From Nissolia schottii (taxonomy: Eukaryota > Streptophyta > Magnoliopsida > Fabales > Fabaceae): a stretch of 64,000 bases of DNA. This document shows, in pieces, positions 53,401 to 64,000 of this stretch. Each line of letters begins with the position of its first letter. Positions within the stretch are counted from its first letter, which is position 1. A program made the position numbers and the translations under genes. Location of the stretch: the NCBI GenBank assembly GCA_003254905.1, contig QANU01046033.1, positions 87,881 to 151,880 on the forward strand, written 5' to 3'. The notes under the pieces were generated by a model. It saw only the letters and a program-made list of their open reading frames with translations. It searched no databases and was not told the origin of the DNA.

Positions 53401-56400
53401 GTTGTACCCCAATTCTACCCGTCCTCCTCCTCGTTATCAGGGGGTCTAGTGACCCCTGCAGGTTTGGAATAATTTGACCCTACGGAGGGTCCTCCGCTGG
53501 TGCCGCTATATCTGGAACTGCTCTCCCATCTTCTGTTACTGGGATTAACTCCCGATTCCCTCCAAGCTTGGTTCCTCCACTCAATCGCCATGGTCTTGTC
53601 CATCAAGGCGGGTAAATTGTTGAATCGTGCCACCTCTATTTCCGCTTGTATTTCCTTCTTTAATCCGTTGGCAAAGATGCACAACAACGCCTCTGTTCCC
53701 AAATTCTTATGAGACCTGGCTGCAGTCTCAAACTCCTTCCTGTATCTTGCTACGCTGTCCACCTGCTTTACTTCCAGAAGTGGCGCCAAGGGGTTAAGAG
53801 CGGCTCTAGGTTGGAACCGTTTAAGTAGGTCTGACCTAAACTGTTCCCAGCTTAGTGATGGTGTGTGTTCCTCCCACCATTCCATCCATGTGAGGGCTTC
53901 TCCCTCCAACGCCAAGGTGACTATGTCCATCTTGTCTTGTGGGGCTGCTTGTGTAACCCTAAAATACCTCTCCATTTTGACTAACCAATCCGAGGCCCCT
54001 TCCCCCACAAAAACTGGAACATCCAATTTTCTTGTGGCCTCAAATCACCTAGGCTCCTGCTCCTCCCTTTCGTTTTTTTCCTCCTTTCCTCCGTCTCCTG
54101 AGGCTCTGTCCTCGTCTCCCTGGTTGCTCCCGAGTGGCTGCGGTGGCAGCCTGTTCATAATCTGCTGCAGCAGCGTCAGGATGTTAGCCTGAGACTCCTT
54201 CATTTCCTTTATCTGCCTCTCCACTGCCTCCATTCTAGCCTCCATAACAGCGCGCATGGAAACCATGCACAGTCCTCCCTAGGATCGGTGCTCAGATACC
54301 AGTTGTAAGAATTGGTATCGAATAGAAACTGCTTGCTGAAATGCTTGATAATTTTATTAATGATTCAGAAATTCCAGAGGGGAATTTTCTGTGCAGGACG
54401 ATACAAATGATGGCTTGAGGGGCGAAAAACAATATGCTGAAAATAGAAAATAATCCTGGGAATTGAAGGATCCCTAGGTCTTCCTAGTCCTATTCAAAAA
54501 TCTGAATGCCTTTCCCTTTCTCCTAGAACTCTCCTTATACTACCTTGTGAGAGAGAATCAAGGGATTGACCATTATTCTCTCCTATCATCACTTCCTTCC
54601 TATTTTATCTCCACTAACTTATTCTTCCCTGATTTGGTTAACAAATCAGATCCCTAATCTGCTGTAACAACCAAAACAGGTTTATTCTCTTCTTAATCTG
54701 CTCATTCTTCTAGAATAAACAAGTGGGAAAGGAATTATTTCCTTTCCTTTTTTAGCCTTAGCCGTTGTTTCAGCTATAGCAGCTGTTGGTGGGTGTGTAA
54801 CAAATAGTTTTTTTTCTTCTTTTAATTGAGTTGATGTATATTAGGAAATGGGACAATGGAGAAACTTCAGAAGGTTTTCACAGCATCAGACCAACATTAT
54901 GGTGACTTAACTCTGGATTTGCATTGCAATCGATTTGGCCCAACTGCTTTGCTGCAGGTATGGTACCGCTTGCAACCCTTTTTGACCTTTTCCCGTTTGC
55001 TTGCCCTTGATCCATTTTTCCAACATTGGTTTGTGTTAAATTGAGATTTAGTTATATGGTAAAAAATGATAGTTGCAATCTTCTTTTATAGATGACATTT
55101 CCAAAATGTGAACTATAAATGAGTATAATGAAGGTATGCACTTGGTATCAGTTGTGATGTTTTCTGAGAAGAAATTGAGTTTCTGGTCTTAAATCACTAA
55201 ATCAATAGTTTTAAAATCACATTCTATTAGACTAGAATTTTCTAATCAATATAATTGGTGATTAATGTGTGATGAAAGAGTTGACTCTTTGCATGACTAG
55301 CATTCCATGGCCTCTTCCCCCAATTTGCTAAATATTAAATTTGCTTATTCCTGTCAGATTTGTGAATGCTCAGTGCTATTTGATCGACTAGAAGTTCTTA
55401 ACATTTCTGGAAACCCTCTTACTGATGCATGTGGATCATATCTTTCAACTATTTTGAAAAAATGTACAGGTAAGCTGCATGACCTGAAGCTTTGTCATCT
55501 TCAACAGTGAAAATATCTTTATCAAATTCAGATTTAAACTACAACACACTAATGGTCTTTCGAATCTTCTTGTTTGTGGAATCTTGTTGATATCTCCTTA
55601 ATTCTGTTTACGGTGTTCTGTTTTGTAGCACTATGTAGCTTGAATGTAGAGAACTGTTCTATCACATCCAGAACAATTCAAAAAATTTCTTATGCATTGG
55701 ACTCTAGATCTGTACTGGCACATCTTTGTATAGGTATACTGAATTTATCATTCTTTTCAAATCCTGCGTATAAGTAATCCTTTATTGTAATGGGTAGTCT
55801 ACATTTGACAGGACACAACCACCCTGTATCTGGAAATGCTATTGTTAATCTTTTGTCCAAGCTTTCAACTTTGAAAAGGTATAATTAATTATACCAATGC
55901 CACCGTGCAGCTCTATGTAATGTCTTTACATAACTTCTTTTAGTGCATTCACAAATTTAAATTAAATATGCACATTGTAGGTTTTCTGAGCTGAATCTGA
56001 GTGGTCTAAAACTTGGCAAACGAGCTGTCGATACCCTTTGCCAGCTTGCAGGTGCCCAAACTTTATCAGGACTAATGCTTGGGGGCACAGGTATTGGAAC
56101 TGTGAGTAAAAAGCTCTCCCTGCCATGCCATGTGTTCACTTTATTTTTTATACCATTGTTGTTTGTTCTAGCATGCGTACTCACCTGCTCTTCTGACTAG
56201 TAGCGTTATTCTGCAGGAAGGGGCAAGGCAATTAGCAGAACCATTGTTCAAAGGCAATGAAGAGCTTGTGAAACTTGACCTATCATATTGTGGGCTCACA
56301 TCAAACTATGTTTTAAACATCAATGTTAACTTATTTTGTTCCATCCTTGAGCTGAACCTGGAAGGAAATCCTATCATGCCTGAGGTTTGTTGACTGTGTA

Positions 56401-57292
56401 GCTATGGGTTTCCTTTTCTAATATTCTTGTAATGCATGTTATGTATTGCTTAAGCATTCAGCACAGAGTCTGGCTTATCATTTCCTTACCATTAGTACTA
56501 GTTTGCAGCTTCTGTAGATTTAGGTACACGTACAGCTGTGCCCATTTTACTGATAATTTGTGAATGCAGGGCAGCAATACTCTATTTACTCTTCTCATGA
56601 ACCCACAATGCTGTCTCAAAGTTTTGGTCCTTAGTGAGTGTCAACTTGGGCTTGCTGCGGTTCTTCACATAATTGAGGCACTGGCAGGTAAGCATGGAAT
56701 CCTATTTGGTTGTAAGTTCCATTGTTTGAAAACTACTACTATATTATTGGCTATATACTTATATTGTTTTCTTTCATCAGATAACAGAAGCCTAGAGGAG
56801 CTTAATCTTTCTGATAATTCTGTTCCAAATGAACTTTATGCTCTAAAATCCGACTTATCAGTAAAAGGCTGCTCACAAAAGCAGGAGCAGAAAATTGATA
56901 CCATGGAAGTGGATGGTAATCAAGAGGTCCTTTTCTCTGTAAACTTGGACTACCATCAGCTTGAAGTTGCTGATAGTGAAGATCTTCCGGTTAAAGAAGA
57001 AGCTGCTGCTTCTGGGATGGATGACAGCTGTGCTAGTTCATGTCAAAGAAATTCTTCATCTCTCGAGTGCCATTTCACTCTACAATTTGCAATTGCTATA
57101 GGTAAGGCAAAGAACTTGAAATTACTGGACCTTAGCAACAATGAATTTTCTGCGCAAGCTGCAGAAACATTTTATAATTCATGGACAACTTTACGCCCTT
57201 CTAGTCAGAAACACATTACTAAGCGGATTATCCATTTCTCAACGAAGGATAATAAGTGCTGCAGAGTGAAACCGTGCTGCAAGAAAACTTGA
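41435..57292 (+). CDS. TSK: TONSOKU (BRUSHY1/MGOUN3), TPR and LRR replication-repair protein
   Basis: Twenty coding exons join without a break to 1323 aa; Arabidopsis TSK has about 1311. Exons: 41435-41707, 41784-42581, 43171-43347, 43974-44065, 44624-44722, 44864-45330, 45419-45450, 45539-45766, 45896-46043, 48295-48411, 48807-48907, 49037-49160, 54845-54957, 55358-55469, 55629-55733, 55812-55878, 55981-56101, 56217-56384, 56570-56687, 56781-57292. The N-terminus (about 1-470) is TPR repeats ([56 protein letters not shown]). A basic-acidic segment lies near 598-613 ([15 protein letters not shown]). The C-terminal part (about 845-1300) is leucine-rich repeats ([38 protein letters not shown]). 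In plants the TPR domain reads H3.1 (Ala31) after replication, and TSK supports fork repair, silencing and meristem order. Intron 12 carries a complete LTR retrotransposon and intron 9 two MITEs. Confidence 0.93.
46407..46953. mobile_element. MITE in TONSOKU intron 9, probably MULE-type
   Basis: The left end TGGTTGTTAAACTTTTGAG and the reverse complement of the right end (CAAGGTTGTCAAACTCAAGAG) match. Flanks are CTTGGGATCA (46397-46406) and CTTGGGATGA (46954-46963), a 10-bp duplication with one mismatch, or 9-bp depending on the end. That length fits Mutator-type insertion. The interior repeats 'gagtttac' and 'taaactc' many times and codes for nothing. Confidence 0.7.
47543..47726. mobile_element. 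184-bp hAT-type MITE in TONSOKU intron 9
   Basis: The left end TAGTGTTATTAAATA and the reverse complement of the right end TAGTGTTATCAATAG match. An exact 8-bp duplication GATTAAAG lies on both sides (47535-47542 and 47727-47734). An 8-bp duplication is typical of hAT elements. Inside are repeated 'gccgctatag' and 'ctatagtg' motifs. Confidence 0.85.
49431..49928 (-). repeat. 3' LTR (left) of the intronic Ty3 element
   Basis: 498 bp. By eye it differs from the right LTR at about 15 positions plus one single-base gap, or roughly 3 percent, which suggests a fairly recent insertion. Confidence 0.93.
49929..54266 (-). pseudogene. Degenerate gag-pol of the intronic Ty3 element
   Basis: Read from right to left on the minus strand: a coiled-coil Gag N-terminus (54045-54266), the Gag core (53415-54026, [12 protein letters not shown]), a zinc knuckle of the CFRC...HRC type (53023-53412), the protease region (about 53050, LIDPGDS where D-S/T-G is usual), reverse transcriptase (52133-52600 and 51900-52139, with FFDD at the catalytic site), RNase H (about 51410-51640, [11 protein letters not shown]), integrase with an HHCC zinc region (50688-51236, [10 protein letters not shown] and CAVCQTHK) and its C-terminal part (50036-50563). 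A chromodomain-like tail follows at about 49950-50080, with a stop where tryptophan is usual. At least five frame changes or stops separate these pieces, so the copy is not autonomous. Confidence 0.85.
54304..54802 (-). repeat. 5' LTR (right) of the intronic Ty3 element
   Basis: 499 bp, next to the initiator-Met-like primer binding site. It would drive transcription on the minus strand, against TONSOKU. Confidence 0.93.
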
Positions 57293-58662
57293 TTTTTTGC
57301 TCCCATGTTAGTCTCGTCACCAAAGAATAAGGGGCAATCATCCGGCCAATGATTGAAGGCATTTTTATGAATATGATTATTGGTTTATTTATAAATGTGC
57401 CTAACAGCTGCGATTTCTGCATTTCAGTTGTGAAGAAATACAGGTGCACTGGCTTCATTTATCATATAAAACATGTTATTAAAGCACATAATCTTAAGTC
57501 ATGTATGTAATAATAGGAAATGTAGATTGACTACCTGGATGAGCTTTGGAGGTAACTGATGCTGCATCATGCAAAGCTCTGCTTTGCCGTACGTGGAACA
57601 TCATACCTGTATATATGCATGATAGAGATTTTCTTTGATCCGCATTTTGAGCCTGTTTTGTTTCGTTTTTTGGTGACGAGGCCTGTTTTGTTTGTATATC
57701 AGATCCTTTTTTTTTTTTTTTAAAAATACAATAAATCGCAATCTGATCTGATCAGCAAATGGATAGACCGGATGAATTTTAGTTTTGATTAAAAATGATA
57801 ATTCATTAATTCACTAAGGAATTTTTTTAAATTGATGAGCTATTTGATTTATCTATTTTTTATTTAATTAAATGGTTAAAAAATTATAATTTCATGTGTA
57901 CAATTACAGCTTCAGAGCACATTTTAGAATATCCTCATCATCTGATCGAGCATCAATTATAGTCTATCTTCATTTTTTTTAACCAAAGAAAAGCCCATCA
58001 TTTTTTATGCTTGAATCACCCGTAAAGTTTAATTCCTTTTCTTTTTAAAGTGAAAAAGAACTCGTGTAAATTGTCATCGACTATGACATTCTTATTCGGC
58101 GAAAGGTGAATTATACTCACCCATGTTTAATGTTTAGCACTGTATGAGCATACATATTATCAGCTAGTATAATTGATTGGTGTAATTGAGTTTCATCATC
58201 AAGGTGCGTGAGCCATTAATTCTTTTTCGTGTTCACTCGGGGTAATTAGTGGTATTTTTCTCCTTTGATACTTTCATTATTTCATGTAATCTACGATTTT
58301 TTTTTCTTTCATTTTAATCAAGAATTGCTTTTTGTTTTTGAAACAATAATGAATATCATTGCTAATTATGTATGGACTTGAATCATTGAGATAATCACTG
58401 TAGTTGCGGTGCATTCAGAGTATGGTCGCGTAAGTCACTGAATAACTTAATTATTATTATATAAGTGCCAAACATGCACAACAATAACCGAATTGTATTT
58501 TTTTTCTTTTCTAAAATTAGTTTTTTCCCCTTCTTTTTGTTACATCCAATGAAGGTATAATAAAGTTTAGAAAAGTATATAAACAATAAATAATAATAAA
58601 GTTAAGAAAATCAACTAATTAAAGCAAGCCTTTACCATCATGAATAACAGATATTTGCTTGT
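57293..58662. other. TONSOKU 3' flank and AT-rich intergenic DNA
   Basis: The first few hundred bases are probably the TONSOKU 3' UTR. A poly-T run lies near 57709. No other gene is visible. Confidence 0.5.
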
Positions 58663-60233
58663 CCTAACTTATAAATTTTATTTTTCAACTAAATATATTT
58701 AAAATTCAAATATTGTTCAAATTGTTATGAGGATACAACACAAACAAGTGCTAACAGAAGGCAGTGAGGCCAACAAGTAGAGCATATAAGCAAAAACGCC
58801 CTTCAACAAAGGGTCTAGCAGTGTTTTGCACATGAAGAATACTTGGCAGCGTCCTCCATGTGCAAGGGGGCTCATGATATAGACCCTTTTGTAACTGACC
58901 TTGTTTTCCCGTGAAGCATTTAAGAGGTAACGGTAGGGGGTGAGAGTATTTTGAAAAGCAAAAGGGCCACGGGAAAGAGGCCTGTCATTTGAAGACAACG
59001 GACCTCGATGGGCCCATTTAAAAAAAACGAAAAAGAACAAAGAGAGGAGAAGAAGGAAGGGTAGCGTGGAAAGAGGGCCCGTGGGACATTGGGCCTTTTA
59101 GCAAGGAAGCAGTCAGCCACACCCACGTCAGCAAGGTGGCCCAGAATTACTAAACCCAAGTGTTTGAAAAGGCCCACCCCCAAGAGCTTAAATTCAACAA
59201 GTAACAGAAGACGCCCTTCAGCAAAGGGTCTAACGTCGTTTTGCACATGGAAGATGCTGCCAAGTATTTTTCATGTGTAAGGGGACTTATATATAGATCC
59301 TTTTGTAACACATGGATTAAACTAGAAGTAGAAACACTTGTCTCTAGTGTGGTCATCAAAGGTTTGGCATAGGGTGGTGTCATAAAATACGCCCTGAGTA
59401 AATCCACAAAGAGACAAGAAGGAGAACTATGAGGAGTTATAGATTGGAAGGCTTTGGACCTTGCCCCATATCTCAAAGATGTCATAGGATCCATTCGAAG
59501 GCCTTTTGGCCAGCTGTGAGGACTTGGGAAGCAAGAAAACGAATACGCCCTCGCAGGTCGCAACAATTAAACTATGACAACATGCAATAGCCTTTAGACT
59601 GTGGTCTCAAGGGCTCTTCTGGACGCCCTCTACTGACCTGTTGAGAGTGCAGCAAGCTACCTTAACCTTATACCGTTTTAAGAACCCTTCACAACAACCT
59701 AGGAGAGAAGGCAAAAAGTATGTTTGTTTATACTAGGTAATTTGTGTAAGAAATCTACAGAGTTAAGATTTGAGAGTGACATATCCTAGTTAAAGCTACA
59801 GGCACAAGAGAAAGAGGATAAGAAAAGAGGAAAAATCAGATAATAAGATAGAGGATTCGGGAGAGAAACACATGAAACACAAGGAAAAAAACACACACAC
59901 ATACACCAAGCACAAGCAACCCAAAATAAAGAATCCCGAGTTAGAGGGCGTATTTCAAAACACCACAATCTCTTGCTCCCAAACTCAACAGCTAAAGCCA
60001 CCCACAACAAGGGCTTGGATTAGAGGACAAGGTTCTTCACCCCTCACAATCCAACCCTCATATCTCCCATTTTCCCTTCCCTCCATTCTTATTTTCCTTC
60101 CTCAAGTCTGAAAACAAGCTTACGAACCCACTATCTCTCATTTTCTCATCTCCATCTTATGCTTTAAACTTGTTTACCAAAACAGTTTAAATCACCTAAC
60201 TTATAAATTTAATTTTTCAACTAAATATATTTA
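58663..60233. repeat. 1.5-kb segment bounded by 39-bp direct repeats
   Basis: The 39 bases at 58663-58701 and 60195-60233 (both 'cctaacttataaattt...ctaaatatattta') differ at one position. The enclosed DNA is more GC-rich and unlike its flanks. Inside, a module of about 105 bp (acgcccttca.caaagggtcta...ttttgcacatg...atatagaccc) occurs twice, at about 58796-58898 and 59211-59312. No open frame has a recognised domain. It may be a non-autonomous transposon or a filler insertion with local duplication. Confidence 0.6.
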
Positions 60234-61260
60234 CTGGATCGAATTATATAATATTATTTTTTTAATTGTTAGTAACTACTATAACTTGGCCACCCTTTTC
60301 CTTTGATGCCCACACATATCCTTCCATAGGAAGAGTCATACCCTCTTTAATCGTAGGCATTTTTTTCCAGCACTTTTAATGAAAGTGAAAATTAAATATT
60401 TTGAATTAATTCCATAACAATGTGTAATCTCTTATCATTAACTTTCTTATAACATATGGTATGTATGGATCATATCTTTTAAATCAACTGTCAAAAGTCA
60501 CACATAACAATATAAGTGAGAAATAACATAAAAAGATTGGTTCCTTTTAACATGTTACTTTGACAAAAATGTGATCATGCAATAACATAAATGTGGTCAA
60601 GGACTAACATAATTCACACTTTGCAACTTTATAGACTAACAAAGTGTAACTAGCTAATTCCACATGGAGAGATTTATCTCAAAAGAAAAATTTTACAAGG
60701 ATTTGGACTCTTAAAACTCTAATAAGCTTGTGATGTGTGTTTCTATCAATGACGTATCTTCACTACAAATGATACTTCCATTTAGAATCGACCAACTAAA
60801 CAAGAATCGAACCAAGATTTGTCTTATAAGTTTTTCATTTTTCTTTTCAAATAAATAGTACCTTGATCCTAAATTGAGGAAATCGAACCAAGATTTATAT
60901 TGTGTGGTTCAATTGCTTTATATTGTGTATTTGTGTTCTTTGTTACACGTGGTTTAGTCAGAGCTTCTGGGATTTTGAGGGGTGGGGGTCTAATTAATTT
61001 TGGGGGTCTTTTGATTTTGCCCTCTCTGGTGTATTATCAGATAATGCATTGTTTTGTTTTGCTCCCACTTGTTGTGGATGAGCTGGTTATTCTAATTTAT
61101 CAAAATAAACCTTGATTCTAAATAATACAATAGAGGGGACCTCCCCTCTTGTCAATTATGAGAGAACATTATCTTTATAATGACCTACTCTGACTCAAGT
61201 TAATCAAATTATAAGTTCAATATACTTTGAATGTTGGTCATTTAGATGATGATGATGATG

Positions 61261-61303
<43 letters not shown>

Positions 61304-61513
61304 GAAATCCTTTGCATACCAAGAAAAATATATGTATATAGCTCCTTTGCTTAAATATATCTGTTTTGATACAAGAATGAATCTTCAATTATTGCTATTC
61401 CTAATTAATTAATGCTAATTTTTATGAACTACATATCCTCTCCTAAACTAAGATAATGGAACAATCTATCTTTCCAATTGTTTTAAAATGATAAGGCACA
61501 CTCAAACACATTT
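60234..61513. other. Intergenic DNA with a GAT/AAT microsatellite
   Basis: A (GAT)n tract runs into (AAT)n at about 61243-61303. The frames across 60900-61115 are T/G-rich with no recognised domain. Confidence 0.5.
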
Positions 61514-61530
61514 AAGAAAGAAAGGAAAAA

Positions 61531-61710
61531 ACCAATCCGTCCAAGTGGTAAACGGCTTGGTATCGCTTAAGTAAGGTCCCGAGTTTGATACCTTGTGTAC
61601 CCAGTTATCCTCGCTGGGAGACTCACCCGCCGTAGTCAGGTGCGCGACCCGGGTCGACCCGGATTAGTCAAGTCTAAGCCTTGGATACCGGGTAGGCAAC
61701 CTAAAAAAAA
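61531..61710 (+). mobile_element. tRNA-derived SINE, full-length copy with target-site duplication
   Basis: Same family as 8494-8650. The tRNA-like head has an A-box-like 'ccaagtggtaaacggcttgg' and a B-box position 'gagtttgatacc'; the body ends in an A-rich tail. The flanking sequence AAGAAAGAAAGGAAAAA occurs just before (about 61514-61530) and just after the tail (about 61710-61727), a duplication of about 17 bp. These features fit LINE-mobilised SINE insertion. Confidence 0.85.
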
Positions 61711-61739
61711 GAAAGAAAGGAAAAAAAAAAAGATTATAG

Positions 61740-63750
61740 TCACTTATCTACATCTACTTAATTATCCCAAAACAAAATCGCATCATCACTTTAAATATGG
61801 TGGAAAAGGTATAAGACATAATTTGGATGAATACAGTGGTTGAGTCAGTCATAACAACCGGGCTGTCCACCAATAACTAACGCAATCATTTTATTATTTT
61901 GGAAAGATGGCCCTGGCTGGACAATAATAATCCATTTTACTTTTAACTTTTCTATACATTTATGATCCTCATATGTTTTTATATGTATATTTTTCTATTG
62001 AGTATATACTCCACTGAGTTACTCGAATTATTGGATTAATTTCATCAAATACACATTTATATACTACTAAAAACTCTTCACTATTGCTTTAACCGTGGGG
62101 TCATAAATTCACTTACCATCAGGGTAATCATTTGCAATTATTTAATCTTTTTTATAATATCGAAATATGTCTTGACAATGAAAGCCCACTCCATCATTCG
62201 TACATGGGCCTACAATCAGAGAGCACATAAAGTTAGCCACAAAATTAACCCCTGATTAAGAGATCTTAGCAAATGAGATGGTTAAATCAAGATATTGCGA
62301 TGTGATGAAAAAGAAAGATATGACATCATCTCCATCCTTTAATCAAACTTTTTTGCAAACGATTAGAGATAATGCTCAATTAAAGCGACCATATAATAGC
62401 ATTTGAATCTTCATTATTCTCTTCCTTTAAACGACAAACGTGCAAAAAGCATGCGTCTTAGGTTTTCCAAACCATGATTAATTAGCATCATTTTTAAAAT
62501 ACAGTTGTAGCTATGGACTCTTCTAGTCCTAATATCAACCCTATGGAATTGTGTTTCTTAATTTCCTAATAAAGTCTCAAAGCATTAGCTAAAGCTGATT
62601 AGCGTAATTGGAAAAAAAATGTAAGTTGGATCTTAATTTATTGTCAATGTGAGAATTATTTTAGTAAGTAATCTATAACTACTCCTATAAACAGTTAAAA
62701 AATATAAAAATATGTCCTAATCTTAATGAAAATGCCAACATCAACTCACTTAAACTTTCATCTACCAAAAAAATAAGTTGTCAGAACTCCTCTATTTTTG
62801 TAAAGATATAGTTTGGATTACAAAGTCTATGTATTCAATATAGTATATTGTTTTTCTTTGGTGGCAACACCACAACATTTTCTTTTTCGTTATTTAGAAT
62901 TTTTCTTGTGTTTTGGTTCCTTTTTATGGGTGTTTTCTGTTTTTCTTTACAATGTTTTCGTTCTCTTTTATGATTGTAGTTATGTTACCTTTTTGTGGTA
63001 TTTTCTTTCTCGTTTATAGTTGTTTTTGTTTTTCTTCGTGAGATTTCATTCATATGGGTCTCATAGATGAAGAAGATATTCAAATTTATCATGAAAGGAA
63101 GCGTAATGCATTCTTCAAACTACAGCACCAATAGTGTTGGTCTTCGATATAAAAAATGATTAAATATTGATAGTTTTCCAGACAAGGGACAGAGCTGCTA
63201 ATCTTTGGCTAGTTCAGAATAAATGACGTATTCTTATCTTAATAATGCTAGATATGATATATTATTTTCAATTTATAATTACCGTGTATTATGAATGAAC
63301 TTCTTATTTTCTCATAAAATAAAAAATAAAAAACTATATATGTTCAATTATTTAAGGTATTTTGGTACTTTCTGGTCTTGAAACAGGGATTTGGGTAGTG
63401 GGCATCACTCTTCTTGCTGGTAGTCAGTCATCAAAGAAAAAGTAAATTTCAAAATGGCAGAATGAAGGGCCCTTGATAAATAAGTTCAGTCAAATTTGAT
63501 TAGGGCTCACATAATACTCAAAATTAGTGTACAAGTAGGCTCAAAGCATTAATGAAAGCTAGGGTGAAGAAGGGACCCCCTCTTAGGCAAGTTGGATTGG
63601 AAATATGAAATCAGAACAAGTATCAGACAATTCTTTTTCCACAATCGGAAATTAAAAGATTCCAATGACATTTCCATATCACTTAGGAAAAATATTCGGG
63701 ATAAGGGGTTTAGTCATACCAATTGGAAAGGTACCCCTCCCAGCCTCATT
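61740..63750. other. AT-rich intergenic DNA
   Basis: No gene is recognised. A pyrimidine-rich tract (about 62850-63050) explains the longest open frame there. Confidence 0.5.
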
Positions 63751-63762
63751 NNNNNNNNNNNN

Positions 63763-63798
<36 letters not shown>
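63751..63798. repeat. Assembly gap of 12 N followed by a (TA)n microsatellite
   Basis: N at 63751-63762, then TA repeats to about 63797. The repeat probably caused the gap, so its true length is unknown. Confidence 0.9.
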
Positions 63799-63801
<3 letters not shown>

Positions 63802-64000
63802 CTTTGATTACCACTTCAACGTGGGGACATATTCCAATGACCTTGAAATATGGATGATGTTTACTATATATAATATCTTCTTCTTTCTTCTAATTTTGGC
63901 TCAGGAACTAAATCATTTGTAGCCTTTCATTATTAAAATGTCGTGGCCAAACAAGAATTCTCGTATGATCCTTTGGTACTATGATAGATAGATATGCTCC
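63799..64000. other. Right edge, nothing recognised
   Basis: Short AT-rich sequence with no gene, RNA or repeat that I can support. Confidence 0.5.

Larger units (their letters stand above)
49431..54802 (-). mobile_element. Ty3/gypsy chromovirus-like retrotransposon inside TONSOKU intron 12
   Basis: The element is 5372 bp. LTRs are at 49431-49928 and 54304-54802, both starting TGTAAGAA and ending GTGTAACA on the plus strand. AATAG flanks both sides (49426-49430 and 54803-54807), a 5-bp duplication. The coding strand is minus, opposite to TONSOKU. The primer binding site next to the right LTR reads TGGTATCTGAGC on the minus strand, close to the initiator-Met tRNA type. A polypurine tract (ttcaaggggagggtat) precedes the left LTR. 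The Gag-protease-RT-RNase H-integrase-chromodomain order and the 3' chromodomain-like segment point to a chromovirus; Reina or Tekay is likely but not proved. Confidence 0.93.

Noticed and set aside
63592..63922. Frames crossing the N run
   Set aside because: They read through an assembly gap and a TA microsatellite.

Overview
This is a piece of plant nuclear chromosome. The genes carry GT-AG introns, the intergenic DNA is AT-rich, and MITEs, a tRNA-derived SINE, a MULE carrying a plant mobile domain and Ty3/gypsy LTR elements are packed between four protein-coding genes. The style of repeats and the GRAS gene suggest a legume (Fabaceae); that is an inference, not something the sequence proves. 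There is one single N (about 15870) and one short N run (63751-63762).

Layout. 1-8.9 kb is gene-poor: a transposon edge (1-260), a solo-LTR-like fragment (about 4181-4650), a 121-bp tandem array (about 6230-7275) and a SINE (8494-8650). Gene 1 is an intronless GRAS regulator of the NSP2/SCL26 type (8943-10460, +). 10.7-28.8 kb is a transposon belt: a gag-only LTR element (10722-13058), an unclassified repeat (15.2-16.6 kb), truncated long-LTR fragments (19.4-21.2 kb), a MULE with about 280-bp terminal inverted repeats and a decayed plant mobile domain gene (21362-25473), and a foldback element (25.7-26.5 kb). Gene 2 is a membrane-anchored MYB (maMYB-like, 28832-29767, -). Two long solo LTRs, one inserted in the other, fill 30916-34290. 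Gene 3 is a WNK8-like kinase (coding 36361-39148, +, seven coding exons, 653 aa). Gene 4 is TONSOKU/BRUSHY1 (41435-57292, +, 20 exons, 1323 aa by my splicing). Its intron 9 holds two MITEs with target-site duplications, and its intron 12 holds a whole 5.4-kb chromovirus-like Ty3 element on the opposite strand. 57.3-64 kb is repeat-rich: a 1.5-kb segment between 39-bp direct repeats, a second SINE copy with a clear target-site duplication, and simple repeats.

The four genes do not form a pathway. They are unrelated host genes: transcriptional regulation, possibly symbiosis-related (GRAS); membrane-tethered transcription factor (maMYB); cytosolic signalling kinase (WNK); and replication-coupled chromatin and DNA repair (TONSOKU, with an E2F-like site upstream). 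All splice models were built by hand from reading frame and GT-AG sites. Transposon ages, families and clades are inferences. I saw no rRNA, functional tRNA, CRISPR array or bacterial-type system.
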